Positions 1 through 8,226 of a DNA stretch of 64,000 bases are shown piece after piece (within the stretch, counting starts at the first letter, position 1; every line of letters starts with the position of its first letter). Source of the stretch: Curtobacterium sp. VKM Ac-2922 (GTDB taxonomy: Bacteria; Actinomycetota; Actinomycetes; Actinomycetales; Microbacteriaceae); contig NZ_JALGRO010000004.1 of NCBI RefSeq assembly GCF_022815645.1, positions 127,436 through 191,435 on the forward strand. The letters run 5' to 3'. Position numbers and translations under genes: made by a program. The notes beneath the pieces were generated by a model, which made no database searches, was not told the DNA's origin, and saw nothing but the letters and a program-made list of their open reading frames with translations.

Positions 1-21
1 CCCGCCGGCGCGTCGTCGAGT

Positions 22-68
22 GGTCGCAGATCGTCGCTCGCGGCGCTGCGGGACGACGATCTGCGACC
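22..68. terminator. Strong hairpin downstream of the ABC ATPase gene
   Basis: A perfect 15-base inverted repeat (22-36 with 54-68, arms GGTCGCAGATCGTCG and its complement) encloses a 17-base loop. It lies 3' of the minus-strand transporter operon and has no T-run, as is usual for actinobacterial hairpins. Its outer bases (CGAGTGGTC on the left, CTGCGACCGGTCG on the right) resemble the repeat element at 8227-8372, so it may be a dispersed palindromic repeat acting as a terminator. Confidence 0.6.
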
Positions 69-108
69 GGTCGGCGGACCTGAGCGGGGTGTTGCGACCG
101 GTCGGCGC

Positions 109-198
109 CTCCGGCAGGGTCGGCGCCTCCGGCAGGGTCGGGGCCTCCGGCAGCGTCGGGGCCTCCGGCAGCGTCGGCGCCTACGGCAGCGTCGGCGC
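109..198. repeat. 18-bp tandem repeat, five copies, at the 3' end of the ABC ATPase gene
   Basis: Five 18-bp units run from 109 to 198. Read on the minus strand in the frame of the ATPase each encodes A-P-T-L-P-E. The most upstream unit (181-198) has CTA where the others have CTC, so its glutamate codon reads TAG and ends the protein after APTLP. The other four units are therefore just past the stop. The frame stays open to the window edge. Confidence 0.85.
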
Positions 199-960
199 CG
201 CCTCGACCAACGCCCGCGTGACCGGATGCTGCGGCGCATCGAGCAGGGACACCGGCCCGTGCTCGACGATCCGGCCCGCCGACATCACCGCGACCGTGTC
301 GCACAGCCGCTGCACCACGCCGATGTCGTGCGACACGAGCACCATCGTCAACCCGAGCGTCGACGCCAGCGACTCGAGCAGCTCGATCACCCGCGCCCGC
401 ACCACGACGTCGAGGGCGCTCATCGGCTCGTCCCCGAACAGGATCCGCGGACCGTGCACGACCGCCCGCGCGATCGCGATGCGCTGCCGTTGCCCGCCGG
501 AGAACTCGTGCGGGTACCGGTCCACCGCGTCGGCCGGCAGGTCCACCCGCGCGAGCGCCGACGCGACCATCGACGGATGTGACCCGGGGATGCGGAGTGC
601 CCGCAGCGGCTCGGCGACGATCGCGCCGACGCGCATCCGTGGGTCGAGCGACCCGTACGGGTCCTGGAAGACCACCCCGATCTCGTGACGGAACCAACGC
701 ATCCGTGCCGCGGACCCGGACGCGACCACGGGGCGGCCGTCAGCGGTGACGGTGCCGGCGGTGGGGGCCTCCAGTCCGGCCAGCAGGCGGACGAGCGTCG
801 ACTTGCCGGAGCCGGACTCGCCGACGATCCCGAGCCGGGCGCCGGTGGCGACCGTCAGGTCGACGCAGTCGACGGCGGTGCGCACCGGCCCGGGTTCGAA
901 CGGTCCGCGGCGGGGGAGCCGGTAGGTGCGGTGCAGGCCGACGGCCTCGAGCGCGGTCAC
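181..960 (-). CDS. Peptide/nickel-type ABC transporter ATPase (DppF/OppF-like)
   Basis: Cytoplasmic ATPase of an oligopeptide/dipeptide/nickel importer, 259 residues. Visible motifs: Walker A GESGSGKST (residues 47-55), Q-loop FQD (98-100), signature SGGQRQR (154-160), Walker B ILFGDEP (173-179) and a switch His in VSHD. It is the last gene of a five-gene operon (solute-binding protein, two permeases, two ATPases). It starts with GTG overlapping the stop of the preceding ATPase gene by 4 bases. The C-terminus stops inside a hexapeptide-coding tandem repeat, so the ancestral protein may have been longer. It lacks the usual Cys-rich OppF C-terminal region, and the substrate cannot be told from sequence. 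Family call is confident; substrate is open. Confidence 0.92.
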   Translation of the reverse strand: MTALEAVGLHRTYRLPRRGPFEPGPVRTAVDCVDLTVATGARLGIVGESGSGKSTLVRLLAGLEAPTAGTVTADGRPVVASGSAARMRWFRHEIGVVFQDPYGSLDPRMRVGAIVAEPLRALRIPGSHPSMVASALARVDLPADAVDRYPHEFSGGQRQRIAIARAVVHGPRILFGDEPMSALDVVVRARVIELLESLASTLGLTMVLVSHDIGVVQRLCDTVAVMSAGRIVEHGPVSLLDAPQHPVTRALVEAAPTLP

Positions 961-1736
961 GGGGTCCTCCGGGCGGTGGCGCGGGCGGCGTCGACGAGCG
1001 CGCGGGTCGTCGGGTGCTGCGGGGCGGCCAGCAGGTCGGTGACGGTGCCGGTCTCGACCACGCGGCCGGCGTCGAGCACCACGACGGTGTCGGCGATCCG
1101 GGCCAGGACGGCCAGGTCGTGCGTGACGAACACGAGCGACACGTCGAGCCCGTCGAGCAGGTCGAGGATGCGCGCCTCGGTCGTGACGTCCAGCGCGGTG
1201 GTGGGTTCGTCGGCGATCAGCAGCCCGGGTTGCCCGGCCAGTGCCATCGCGATGCAGATGCGCTGCCGCTGCCCGCCGGAGAGCTGGTGCGGGTACTGCC
1301 GCAGCAGCGAGGCCGGGTCCGGCAGGCCGACCGCGTGCGCCAGGTCGACCGCCGCGGCGTCGGCAGCACGACGGTCCATGCCCCGGTGCAGGCGCAGCGG
1401 CTCGGCGATCTGCCGGCCGACGCGGCGCAGGGGGTCGAGTGCGGTGCCGGGCTCCTGGAACACCATGCCCAGCCGTGCGCCACGGAACGGCGCGCGCTGC
1501 CGGTCGGCGAGTCCGACCAGCTCGTGGCCGTCGAGCCGGATGCTGCCCGACACGTCGGCTCCGGTGGGCTCGAGCCCCATCAGGGCGAGCGAGGTCATCG
1601 ACTTGCCGGAACCGGAGGCGCCGATGACGCCGACACGACCGCCGGGAGGCACGGTGAAGCTGACGTCGTCGAGCACCGTCCGCCCCGTGATGCGGACCGA
1701 CAGGCCGTGGACCTCGAGCGTGCTGGCTTCGGTCAT
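957..1736 (-). CDS. Peptide/nickel-type ABC transporter ATPase (DppD/OppD-like)
   Basis: Second ATPase subunit of the importer, 259 residues, expected to pair with the downstream ATPase under the two permeases. Walker A is GASGSGKSM, the Q-loop is FQE, the signature is LSGGQRQR, Walker B is LLIADEPTTALD, and the switch His lies in FVTHD. It is shorter than classical OppD (about 330 residues) and lacks the C-terminal extension that carries an Fe-S cluster in some members. ATG start; its first bases overlap the stop of the upstream permease gene (ATGA), and its stop overlaps the next GTG start, so the operon looks translationally coupled. Confidence 0.93.
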   Translation of the reverse strand: MTEASTLEVHGLSVRITGRTVLDDVSFTVPPGGRVGVIGASGSGKSMTSLALMGLEPTGADVSGSIRLDGHELVGLADRQRAPFRGARLGMVFQEPGTALDPLRRVGRQIAEPLRLHRGMDRRAADAAAVDLAHAVGLPDPASLLRQYPHQLSGGQRQRICIAMALAGQPGLLIADEPTTALDVTTEARILDLLDGLDVSLVFVTHDLAVLARIADTVVVLDAGRVVETGTVTDLLAAPQHPTTRALVDAARATARRTP

Positions 1737-2701
1737 GCGGTCACCTCGGTCTCGCCCGCGGTGCGGGCGTCACGCGGGGCGCCGTCGACGGGACCGCGCG
1801 GGGTGCCGTCGCCCGGGCCGCGGTCGGCGGGGTCGCGTGGGCCGCGGTCGGCGTCGCGGGCACGGTCGCCCGTCGTCAGGCGTGGGTCCGAGGCATCGCG
1901 GATCGCGTCTCCGAGCAGCGACAGCGCCATGACGACGAGCGCGATCGCGGCGCCCGGCCAGGTCGCGCTCCACGGGTGCACGCCGATGTACGTCTGCAGG
2001 TCGGACAGCAGGCTGCCCCACGACGCCGTGCCCGACCCGGCGCCGTAGCCCAGGTAGGACAGCCCGGCCTCGGCAAGCACCGCCGTGGCCATCGCGAGTG
2101 ACAGCTGCACGGTGAACACCGGCGCCGCGTTCGGCACCAGGTGGCGCAGCAGCACGCCGCCGGGGCCGACGCCCGACGCACGGGCCGCGGTGACGTAGTC
2201 GCTCCGGGCGATGCGGCGGATCTCGCCGCGGGCGACGCGGGCGATCGTCACGCCGAACGTCAGCCCGACGGACACGATGACGACGCCGAGCGACCCGCCG
2301 AACACCGCGGTGAGCAGCATCGCGGTCAGCAGGGTGGGGAAGGCGACCAGGATGTCGAGCAGCACGGCGGTGCCCTCGCGCACCCAGCGCGCCGTGAGCG
2401 AGCCGACCGCGGTCAGCACCATGCCGACCACGCTGGCGATCACCCCGGAGCCGACGGCGACCAGCACGGTGGTCCGGGTGCCGGCGAGCAGGTAGCTGGC
2501 GATGTCGCGGCCGACGGCGTCGGTCCCGAACCAGTGCGCGGCACTCGGCGGCGCCCACTGCCCGGCGGGGTCGGTGCGGAAGGGGTCCTGGGGGGTCCAG
2601 ACGAGCGACACGGCGGCGAGCACCACGAGCAGGCCGAGGACGACCACGGCGAAGGCCCCGGTCGGCCGGGCGACGACGCGGCGGATGCCGGCTCCGGCCA
2701 T
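1733..2701 (-). CDS. ABC transporter permease (DppC/OppC-like)
   Basis: Inner-membrane permease of the peptide/nickel importer, 322 residues. An N-terminal transmembrane helix and a periplasmic segment with the family-typical HWFGTDxxGRD motif are followed by about five more helices. The EAA-type loop that contacts the ATPase is around ARASGVGPGGVLLRHLVPN. After the last helix comes an unusual hydrophilic tail of roughly 50 residues rich in D, R, G and P with repeated DRGP/DGxP motifs; it looks low-complexity and is probably disordered in the cytoplasm. ATG start shares one base with the stop of the upstream permease gene (TGATG). Confidence 0.92.
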   Translation of the reverse strand: MAGAGIRRVVARPTGAFAVVVLGLLVVLAAVSLVWTPQDPFRTDPAGQWAPPSAAHWFGTDAVGRDIASYLLAGTRTTVLVAVGSGVIASVVGMVLTAVGSLTARWVREGTAVLLDILVAFPTLLTAMLLTAVFGGSLGVVIVSVGLTFGVTIARVARGEIRRIARSDYVTAARASGVGPGGVLLRHLVPNAAPVFTVQLSLAMATAVLAEAGLSYLGYGAGSGTASWGSLLSDLQTYIGVHPWSATWPGAAIALVVMALSLLGDAIRDASDPRLTTGDRARDADRGPRDPADRGPGDGTPRGPVDGAPRDARTAGETEVTA

Positions 2702-3651
2702 CAGACGGCCTCCCGTTGCCGGGGGTCGAGTGCGCGGTGTGCGACGTCGACGGCGAACCCGACCAGCAGCACCAGGCCGGTCAGCACGAGCAGCTCGGAC
2801 TGCACCTTGGTGATGTCGCGGCGCCCGACGTCGGTGACGAGCATCCGCCCGACACCCGGCAACGAGAACACCTGCTCGACGACGACGGCGCCGACCAGCA
2901 GACCCGCGATCTGCACGCCGAGCACCGCCAGCACCGTGAGCGCGACCGAGCCCAGCCCGTGCCGCAGCAGCGCCTGGGTGCGGGTCAGTCCGACGGCGGC
3001 GGCGGTGCGCAGGTGGTCGGCGTCGAGCACGGACAGCGTGGCGGACCGGGTGAAGCGCAGGATGACGGCCCCCTCGACGGCGCCGATCGTCAGGGCCGGC
3101 AGCACGAGCGACGAGAACGCCCGGCCCGGCTCGGACCAGCCGTCGAGCGGGAAGCCCTGGGTCGGCAACCAGTGCAGTGTGACGGCGAACAGCGCGACGA
3201 GCAGCATGCCGGCCCAGACGACCGGCACGGCGGCGACCGCCTGTGCGACGAACGCGATGACCGCTCCGCCCGCGCGTCGTCGCAGCACGGCGGCGACGAT
3301 CCCGAGCGGGACGCCGAGCACCAGGGCCGCGACGAGTGACATGCCAGCCAGGGGGAGCGTGACGCCGAGCTTCTGGACGATCTCGGGCGCCACCGGGCCG
3401 CGGGTCACCAGCGACCGGCCGAGGTCACCGCGGAACACCCCGCCGATCCAGTCGAGGTACTGCACGACGACGGGGCGGTCGAGTCCGAGCTGCTGTCGGA
3501 GTTCGGCGACCGTGGCGGGCGTCGCCTGGGTGCCGGCGACGACCTGGGCAACGTCGCCCGGCAGCACGCGCAGCGTCGCGAAGACGATGATGCTCGCGAC
3601 GAGCAGGCCGACGACGAGCAGTAGCAGTCGCCCGACGAAGAAGCGGGTCAC
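2701..3651 (-). CDS. ABC transporter permease (DppB/OppB-like)
   Basis: Partner permease of the importer, 316 residues, with the usual plan: N-terminal helix ([20 protein letters not shown]), an extracytoplasmic segment containing LGLDRPVVVQYLDW and FRGDLGRSL, then about five more helices. The ATPase-contact loop is near RTAAAVGLTRTQALLRHGL. GTG start, chosen because it precedes the membrane segment by only three residues. It lies 37 bases after the solute-binding protein gene and shares one base with the next permease gene, consistent with one operon. Confidence 0.92.
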   Translation of the reverse strand: MTRFFVGRLLLLVVGLLVASIIVFATLRVLPGDVAQVVAGTQATPATVAELRQQLGLDRPVVVQYLDWIGGVFRGDLGRSLVTRGPVAPEIVQKLGVTLPLAGMSLVAALVLGVPLGIVAAVLRRRAGGAVIAFVAQAVAAVPVVWAGMLLVALFAVTLHWLPTQGFPLDGWSEPGRAFSSLVLPALTIGAVEGAVILRFTRSATLSVLDADHLRTAAAVGLTRTQALLRHGLGSVALTVLAVLGVQIAGLLVGAVVVEQVFSLPGVGRMLVTDVGRRDITKVQSELLVLTGLVLLVGFAVDVAHRALDPRQREAV

Positions 3652-3688
3652 GAGACGATGCTAGTCGGCGGCCGGTGGTGGTCCGGCG

Positions 3689-5266
3689 CTACCGCATCGC
3701 CAGCTTCGCCAGGTCGAGGCGGGAGTTGCCGCCGTCGACCGGGAAGCCGGTGACCCCCTTGCGGACCGCGGTGATCGCGGTGGCGGTGTACAGCCACTCA
3801 CCGGCGGCGTCCTCGCTGACGATGCGCGCGGCCTTCCGCAGGTCGGCCTCCTTCTCAGCGGTCGACGTGGTCGCGATCGACGCCGCGTACAGGTCCTGCA
3901 CCTGCTGGTTGTCGTACCCGAAGTAGTAGTCCGGGTTCGCCCAGTTGCCGAAGTCGCGGGCCTCGACGTGGTCGACCATCGACATGTCGAAGTCGCGGGT
4001 GCCGCTGGCCGGCTTCTGGAAGACCTGCGACAGCCAGGTGGCGAAGTCGACGCGCTTGACCGTCAGCGTGATGCCGACGTCGGCGAGCTGCGAGGTCAGG
4101 ACGTCGCCGATCGTCGTCGGGTACACGTTGGCGTACGTCAGGGTGAGCTTCAGGTCCTTCTGACCGGCCGCGGCGAGCAGCTTCTTCGCGTTCGACGGGT
4201 CGTACGCGTCGATGTCCGTCAGGTCCTGGTACCCGGGGTCGAGTTCGGGGATCGGGCCGCCCTGCTCGACGCCCGTGCCGCCGACGGCCTTGATGAGCGC
4301 CTTCGGGTCGATGGCCTGGCGGATGGCCTGGCGCACCCGCTTGTCGGTGAAGGGGGCCTTCTGGTCGTTGAACGCCAGCGTGTACTTGTCGGTCGTCTTG
4401 CCGGAGTGCAGCGCGATGTCGCTGTTGCCCTGCAGCTGGCTCTTCAGCGTGCCGTCGACGGGGTTGAGCACGTCGAGGTCGCCGTTGGCCATCGCGTTGA
4501 CGGCGGTCGACGGGTCCGTGATGTACCGGAACACGATCTTCGCGACCTTCGGCTTCGTGCCCCAGTAGTCCGCGTTGCGCGAGAACGTCAGCGAGTCGCC
4601 CTGCTTCCACGACGCGACCTCGAACGGGCCGGTGCCGTTCGCGGTGTCGGACAGGTCGTTCTTCGCGGCCTGCTCGAGCACCAGGCCGGAGCGTCCGGTC
4701 AGGGTGAACAGCAGGTCGGAGTCGGGCTTGGCGAGCGTCAGCCGGACGACGCCGTCCGAGGGCGACGTGATCGCGGTCACGCCGGCGAGCTTGGCGGAGT
4801 CGACGTAGCTGGCGTTGTCCTTGACCTGCTGCAGCGACCAGACGACGTCCGACGCCGTCACCGGCTTGCCGTCCTGGAACGTGATGCCCTTGCGCAACGT
4901 GAACGTGTACGTCAGGCCGTCGCTCGAGACCTCGTGCGAGGACGCCAGCACGTCGCGGATGTCCCCCTCGGCGGTGCGCCCGACGAGCCCCTGGTACACG
5001 TTGTCGATGAGCACCTGGTCGAGTGCGGCACCGGATTGCGTGCGGATGTCCAGGCTGGTCGGTTCGAGCACCAGGCCGACGCGCACGGTCGCGTCGTCAC
5101 CGCCCTTGGGCGCGGACGATCCGCTGCACCCGGTCAGGGCGATCGCCGCGGCGACGACGACCGCGGTGGCGGCCAGCGCCGTGCGGCCGAGGCGCGGACG
5201 GGCCCCGCTGGTGGCGGATCGACGGGCCCCGCCGGTGGCGGGTCGACGGGCGAGGAGGGGGCTCAT
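3689..5266 (-). CDS. Extracellular solute-binding lipoprotein, family 5
   Basis: Substrate-capturing lipoprotein of the importer (SBP_bac_5 family), 525 residues. I prefer the ATG at 5266 over an in-frame codon 36 bases upstream because GGAAGGAA lies about nine bases before it. The N-terminus has an Arg-rich stretch, a hydrophobic segment (about 28-44) and lipobox LTGC with Cys47 as the lipidation site. Family-typical segments follow, such as YTFTLRKGITFQDGKPVTASDVVWS and a later NGTGPFEVASW region. First gene of the five-gene operon, so probably transcribed from the short gap before it. Ligand unknown: peptides, nickel and opines are all possible in this family. Confidence 0.92.
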   Translation of the reverse strand: MSPLLARRPATGGARRSATSGARPRLGRTALAATAVVVAAAIALTGCSGSSAPKGGDDATVRVGLVLEPTSLDIRTQSGAALDQVLIDNVYQGLVGRTAEGDIRDVLASSHEVSSDGLTYTFTLRKGITFQDGKPVTASDVVWSLQQVKDNASYVDSAKLAGVTAITSPSDGVVRLTLAKPDSDLLFTLTGRSGLVLEQAAKNDLSDTANGTGPFEVASWKQGDSLTFSRNADYWGTKPKVAKIVFRYITDPSTAVNAMANGDLDVLNPVDGTLKSQLQGNSDIALHSGKTTDKYTLAFNDQKAPFTDKRVRQAIRQAIDPKALIKAVGGTGVEQGGPIPELDPGYQDLTDIDAYDPSNAKKLLAAAGQKDLKLTLTYANVYPTTIGDVLTSQLADVGITLTVKRVDFATWLSQVFQKPASGTRDFDMSMVDHVEARDFGNWANPDYYFGYDNQQVQDLYAASIATTSTAEKEADLRKAARIVSEDAAGEWLYTATAITAVRKGVTGFPVDGGNSRLDLAKLAMR

Positions 5267-5323
5267 GGGTGCTGGGTTCCTTCCGGCGGGGAGCGACGGC
5301 ACGTCGCGCGCGCTCGGGAGAAT

Positions 5324-6265
5324 CTACCGGCGCACTGCGGTTTCTCCGCCCCCGTGCAACAAATCGTGACGCGACGCCCATTCCCGGATCGCGGCGGCCA
5401 GCGCGAGCGGTGCCTGTGTCTGCACGGCGTGCCGCGCGGTGACCGTGACGATCTCGGCGTCCGGCATCCGCTCGCCGAACGTCGTCACGAGCTTCGGGGA
5501 GACGTACCCGCGGTCGCCCCGGACCAGCAGCAGCGGCACGTCGAGCGACTCCAGGTCCGGCCACGCATCGGCGAACCGGCCGACCGAGGACGTCCGACCG
5601 GCCGGCAGGTGCGGGAAGTGGTGGCGCCGGACCAGACGACCGTCCGCACCCAGACGGGTGGTGTGCCGGGCTTCGCGCAGCAGCACCTGGCGGTCGTCCC
5701 CGACGCGGGCCTCGATCGCGCGCTCGACGACCTCGTCCAGGTCGGCGAACGGTTCCTCGGTCTCCAGCGCCCGGGCGATGCGGTCGACGGCACGCTGGGC
5801 GAAGTCCGGGGACATGTCGACGAGCACCAGGCCGGTCACGCGCTCGGGCGCCGTCGCGGCGATCCGGGCGGCCAGGATCGCGCCGAGGGAGTGCCCGACC
5901 AGCAGCCCGGGCGGCACCGCGAGGGCGTCGAGCGCCGCCAGCACCGCGGGTGCCGTGGCCGACGCGGCGTAGTCCGCATCGTCCCGCCACGCGGACCGGC
6001 CGTGGCCGGGCAGGTCGAGGGCGACCGCCGGCTCGCCGACGGCCAGGGCCGTGACGTCGAAGCTGTGGGCGTCGATGCCGAGCCCGTGCAGGTAGGTGAC
6101 CCGGGCCTCCTGGCCGGGGTCCGTCGGATCCTGCCAGCGGATGGCGGAGATCGCGCCGTGACCGGCGTCGGGCAGGTCCGTCCTGGAGGCCCGCAGCGGC
6201 TCCGTCACGCCGCTCGCGTGGGCGAGGTCGGCCAGGTCGCGGAATTCGTCGTCGGCTTCGAGCAC
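5324..6265 (-). CDS. Alpha/beta hydrolase fold protein
   Basis: Predicted cytoplasmic hydrolase, 313 residues. It has the oxyanion-side motif YLHGLG, the family segment LDLPGHGRS, a nucleophile elbow GHSLG (Ser), and a C-terminal segment with ARHAVQTQAP whose His is the likely catalytic base; an Asp in LLVRGDRG could complete the triad. The substrate cannot be inferred. GTG start, facing the siderophore-interacting protein gene across 65 bases, so both promoters must lie in or near that gap, and iron regulation could reach this gene as well. It runs toward the transporter operon on the same strand, 57 bases from it. Confidence 0.85.
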   Translation of the reverse strand: MLEADDEFRDLADLAHASGVTEPLRASRTDLPDAGHGAISAIRWQDPTDPGQEARVTYLHGLGIDAHSFDVTALAVGEPAVALDLPGHGRSAWRDDADYAASATAPAVLAALDALAVPPGLLVGHSLGAILAARIAATAPERVTGLVLVDMSPDFAQRAVDRIARALETEEPFADLDEVVERAIEARVGDDRQVLLREARHTTRLGADGRLVRRHHFPHLPAGRTSSVGRFADAWPDLESLDVPLLLVRGDRGYVSPKLVTTFGERMPDAEIVTVTARHAVQTQAPLALAAAIREWASRHDLLHGGGETAVRR

Positions 6266-6302
6266 GGTGCCCAGTCTCGCACCGTGGGATTCCCGGCAAG
6301 GG

Positions 6303-6321
6303 TTAGGTGAGGCATGCCATA
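6303..6321 (+). promoter_or_regulatory. DtxR/IdeR-like iron box overlapping the -10 of the siderophore gene
   Basis: TTAGGTGAGGCATGCCATA matches the DtxR/IdeR operator consensus TTAGGTTAGSCTAACCTAA at about 13 of 19 positions; the left half-site is nearly perfect. A -10-like CATACT occupies 6318-6323, seven bases before the chosen GTG at 6331, so a bound repressor would cover the promoter of a probably leaderless transcript. Inference from sequence; metal-dependent repression is known for this family of boxes. Confidence 0.6.
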
Positions 6322-6330
6322 CTCGGGGTC

Positions 6331-7257
6331 GTGGCAGCCCGGTACCGTGTGTTCTCCGTCCGCGTGGCGGCCGTGACCGCGCTCACGCCGGCCTTCGTGC
6401 GGGTGACCCTGTCCGGTCCGGACCTGGCGGCGTTCGCGTCGGTCGGGCTCGACCAGCGGATCAAGGTCGTGCTGCCGATCCCCGGGCACGGGTTCACCGA
6501 CCTGCCCGACGGCTCCGACTGGTACGCCGCGTGGCGTGCCCTGCCGGACGCCACTCGCAACCCGCTGCGCACCTACACGGTCCGTTCGTTCCGCCCGGAC
6601 GCACACGAGCTCGACATCGACTTCGTCGCCCACGGCGACGCCGGGCCCGCGTCGCGCTGGGTGTCGTCGTGCGTCGTCGGCGACGAGCTCCGCATCGTCG
6701 GACCGGCCGTGCCGTCTTCGCCCGCCGAGCTGCCCTCGGGTGCGGCGGAGTTCGCGCCGGGCGCGGCCAACCGGATCCTGCTCGCAGGGGACGAGACCGC
6801 CGCGCCGGCGATCTGCGCGATCCTCGAAGCGCTCGACGTCACCACCGTCGGCCACGTCTTCATCGAGGTCCCGACCGACGCCGACCGGCTGCCGGTCGCT
6901 GCGCCCGCCGGGGTCGAGGTGCGCTGGATCGCCCGGAACGGCGCGTCGCACGGGGCGCGGATGACGGACCACGTGCACGCGTGGGCGTCGACGGCGGTCA
7001 GTGCTGCCGGTGCTGCTGGTGCTGGTGCTGCTGGGGTCTCCGGTCCAGCATCGGACGTCGAGCTCGTTGACGTGGACGTCGACCGCGAGACCCTGTGGGA
7101 CGTCCCGCCCGTCACCGACGCGCAGCTGTACGCCTGGATCGCGGGCGAGGCCGCCTGTGTCAAGGAACTCCGCCGGCACCTGGTGCGCCGGGTCGGGCTC
7201 GACCGCAAGCAGGTGGCCTTCATGGGCTACTGGCGGCACGGCAAGGCCGAGAACTGA
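6331..7257 (+). CDS. Siderophore-interacting protein (FAD-dependent ferric-siderophore reductase)
   Basis: Cytoplasmic flavoprotein of the SIP/ViuB family, 308 residues, that reduces ferric siderophores to release iron. The FAD-binding motif RTYTVR (80-85) and the following RPDxxELDIDFVxHG segment are clear, and the C-terminus carries the family-typical AWIAGEAxxVKxLRRHL and YWRxGxAE motifs. An Ala/Gly-rich insertion precedes the C-terminal part. I chose GTG at 6331 (MAARYRVFSV) because the upstream GTG at 6307 lies inside the iron box. It is followed closely by an ATPase gene of siderophore-uptake type, so the pair probably serves iron acquisition under iron limitation. Confidence 0.92.
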   Translation: MAARYRVFSVRVAAVTALTPAFVRVTLSGPDLAAFASVGLDQRIKVVLPIPGHGFTDLPDGSDWYAAWRALPDATRNPLRTYTVRSFRPDAHELDIDFVAHGDAGPASRWVSSCVVGDELRIVGPAVPSSPAELPSGAAEFAPGAANRILLAGDETAAPAICAILEALDVTTVGHVFIEVPTDADRLPVAAPAGVEVRWIARNGASHGARMTDHVHAWASTAVSAAGAAGAGAAGVSGPASDVELVDVDVDRETLWDVPPVTDAQLYAWIAGEAACVKELRRHLVRRVGLDRKQVAFMGYWRHGKAEN

Positions 7258-7313
7258 ACACGGCAGGGGCTGCAGCCGGGCCGGCTGCCGACACACCCGT
7301 CGGGTTCTCCGCC

Positions 7314-8099
7314 GTGCCGATCACGGCGCTCGGGGCGCGCGGACTCACCCTGGGCTACGACGACCGTGTCGTCGTGGACCACCTGGACGTCGACGTCCCG
7401 GACGGCGAGCTGACCGTCATCGTCGGCCCGAACGCCTGCGGCAAGTCGACGCTCCTCAAGGCGTTCGCCCGCACCCTGAAGCCCAGCGCCGGCACCGTGT
7501 ACCTGGACGGCGCACCGCTGTCCACGTACCGCCCGAAGGCCGTCGCCCGCCGGGTCGCGATGCTGCCGCAGACCCCGATCGCCCCCGACGGCATCACCGT
7601 GCGCGACCTGGTCTCGCGCGGACGGTTCCCACACCAGGACCTGTTGCACCCGACCAGCGGGAACGACCGTTCGGCGGTGCAGCGTGCGCTCGTGCAGACC
7701 GACACGCTGGCGCTGGCCGACCGTGGCGTCGACGAGCTGTCGGGTGGGCAGCGGCAGCGGGTGTGGATCGCGATGGTGCTGGCGCAGGAGACCGACATCG
7801 TGCTGCTCGACGAGCCCACCACGTTCCTGGACATCGCCCACCAGTACGACGTGCTCGAACTGGCGGCGTCGTTGCACGCGGCCGGACGCACCGTGGTCGC
7901 CGTGCTGCACGACCTGAACCAGGCGGCGCGCTACGCGACCCATGTCATCGCGATGCGTGCGGGCGAGGTCGTGGCGCAGGGGCCGCCGTCGCAGGTGCTG
8001 ACCGCGTCGTTGATCGAGGACGTCTTCGGGCTGCCCTGCGTCGTCGTCGCCGACCCCGAGACGGGCACCCCGCTCGTCGTGCCGCGTCGCGCGCGCTGA
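7314..8099 (+). CDS. Siderophore ABC transporter ATPase (FepC/FecE-like)
   Basis: Cytoplasmic ATPase of an iron-siderophore importer, 261 residues from GTG 7314. Walker A GPNACGKST (38-46), a Q-loop in MLPQTP, signature LSGGQRQR, Walker B IVLLDEPTTFLDIAHQ and switch motif VLHDLNQAARY are diagnostic for the FecE/FepC subfamily. No permease or binding protein is in the window, so it must work with components encoded elsewhere. The start is uncertain: GTG 7314 gives a normal N-terminus without a visible ribosome site, while an in-frame CTG at 7254 overlaps the previous stop as CTGA and has AAGG seven bases before it but would add 20 residues unlike the family. Confidence 0.9.
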   Translation: MPITALGARGLTLGYDDRVVVDHLDVDVPDGELTVIVGPNACGKSTLLKAFARTLKPSAGTVYLDGAPLSTYRPKAVARRVAMLPQTPIAPDGITVRDLVSRGRFPHQDLLHPTSGNDRSAVQRALVQTDTLALADRGVDELSGGQRQRVWIAMVLAQETDIVLLDEPTTFLDIAHQYDVLELAASLHAAGRTVVAVLHDLNQAARYATHVIAMRAGEVVAQGPPSQVLTASLIEDVFGLPCVVVADPETGTPLVVPRRAR

Positions 8100-8225
8100 C
8101 CCGCCCGCGCTGCCCCCGCGGTGCCCCGCCCGCGCCGCCCCGCCCGCCGTCCCGCTCCAGCCGTCCCGCTCGCGCTGCCCCGCTGGCGCTGCCCCGCCCG
8201 GGCCGCCCCGCCCCGCCGTCCCTGT
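8100..8225. repeat. C-rich low-complexity tract
   Basis: About 125 bases of almost pure C/G with strong C bias on the plus strand, built from irregular copies of GCCCCGCCCGC and GCTGCCCCGC. It is non-coding by position, following the ATPase stop, and precedes the palindromic repeat element. Its strand-biased, G-poor transcript is the kind of RNA Rho loads on, so a role in termination is possible but unproven. Confidence 0.6.
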
Positions 8226-8226
8226 C

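Noticed and set aside
3968-6310. A 780-codon plus-strand frame opposite the solute-binding protein and hydrolase genes
   Set aside because: Antisense shadow with Val/Arg/Asp bias and no motif.
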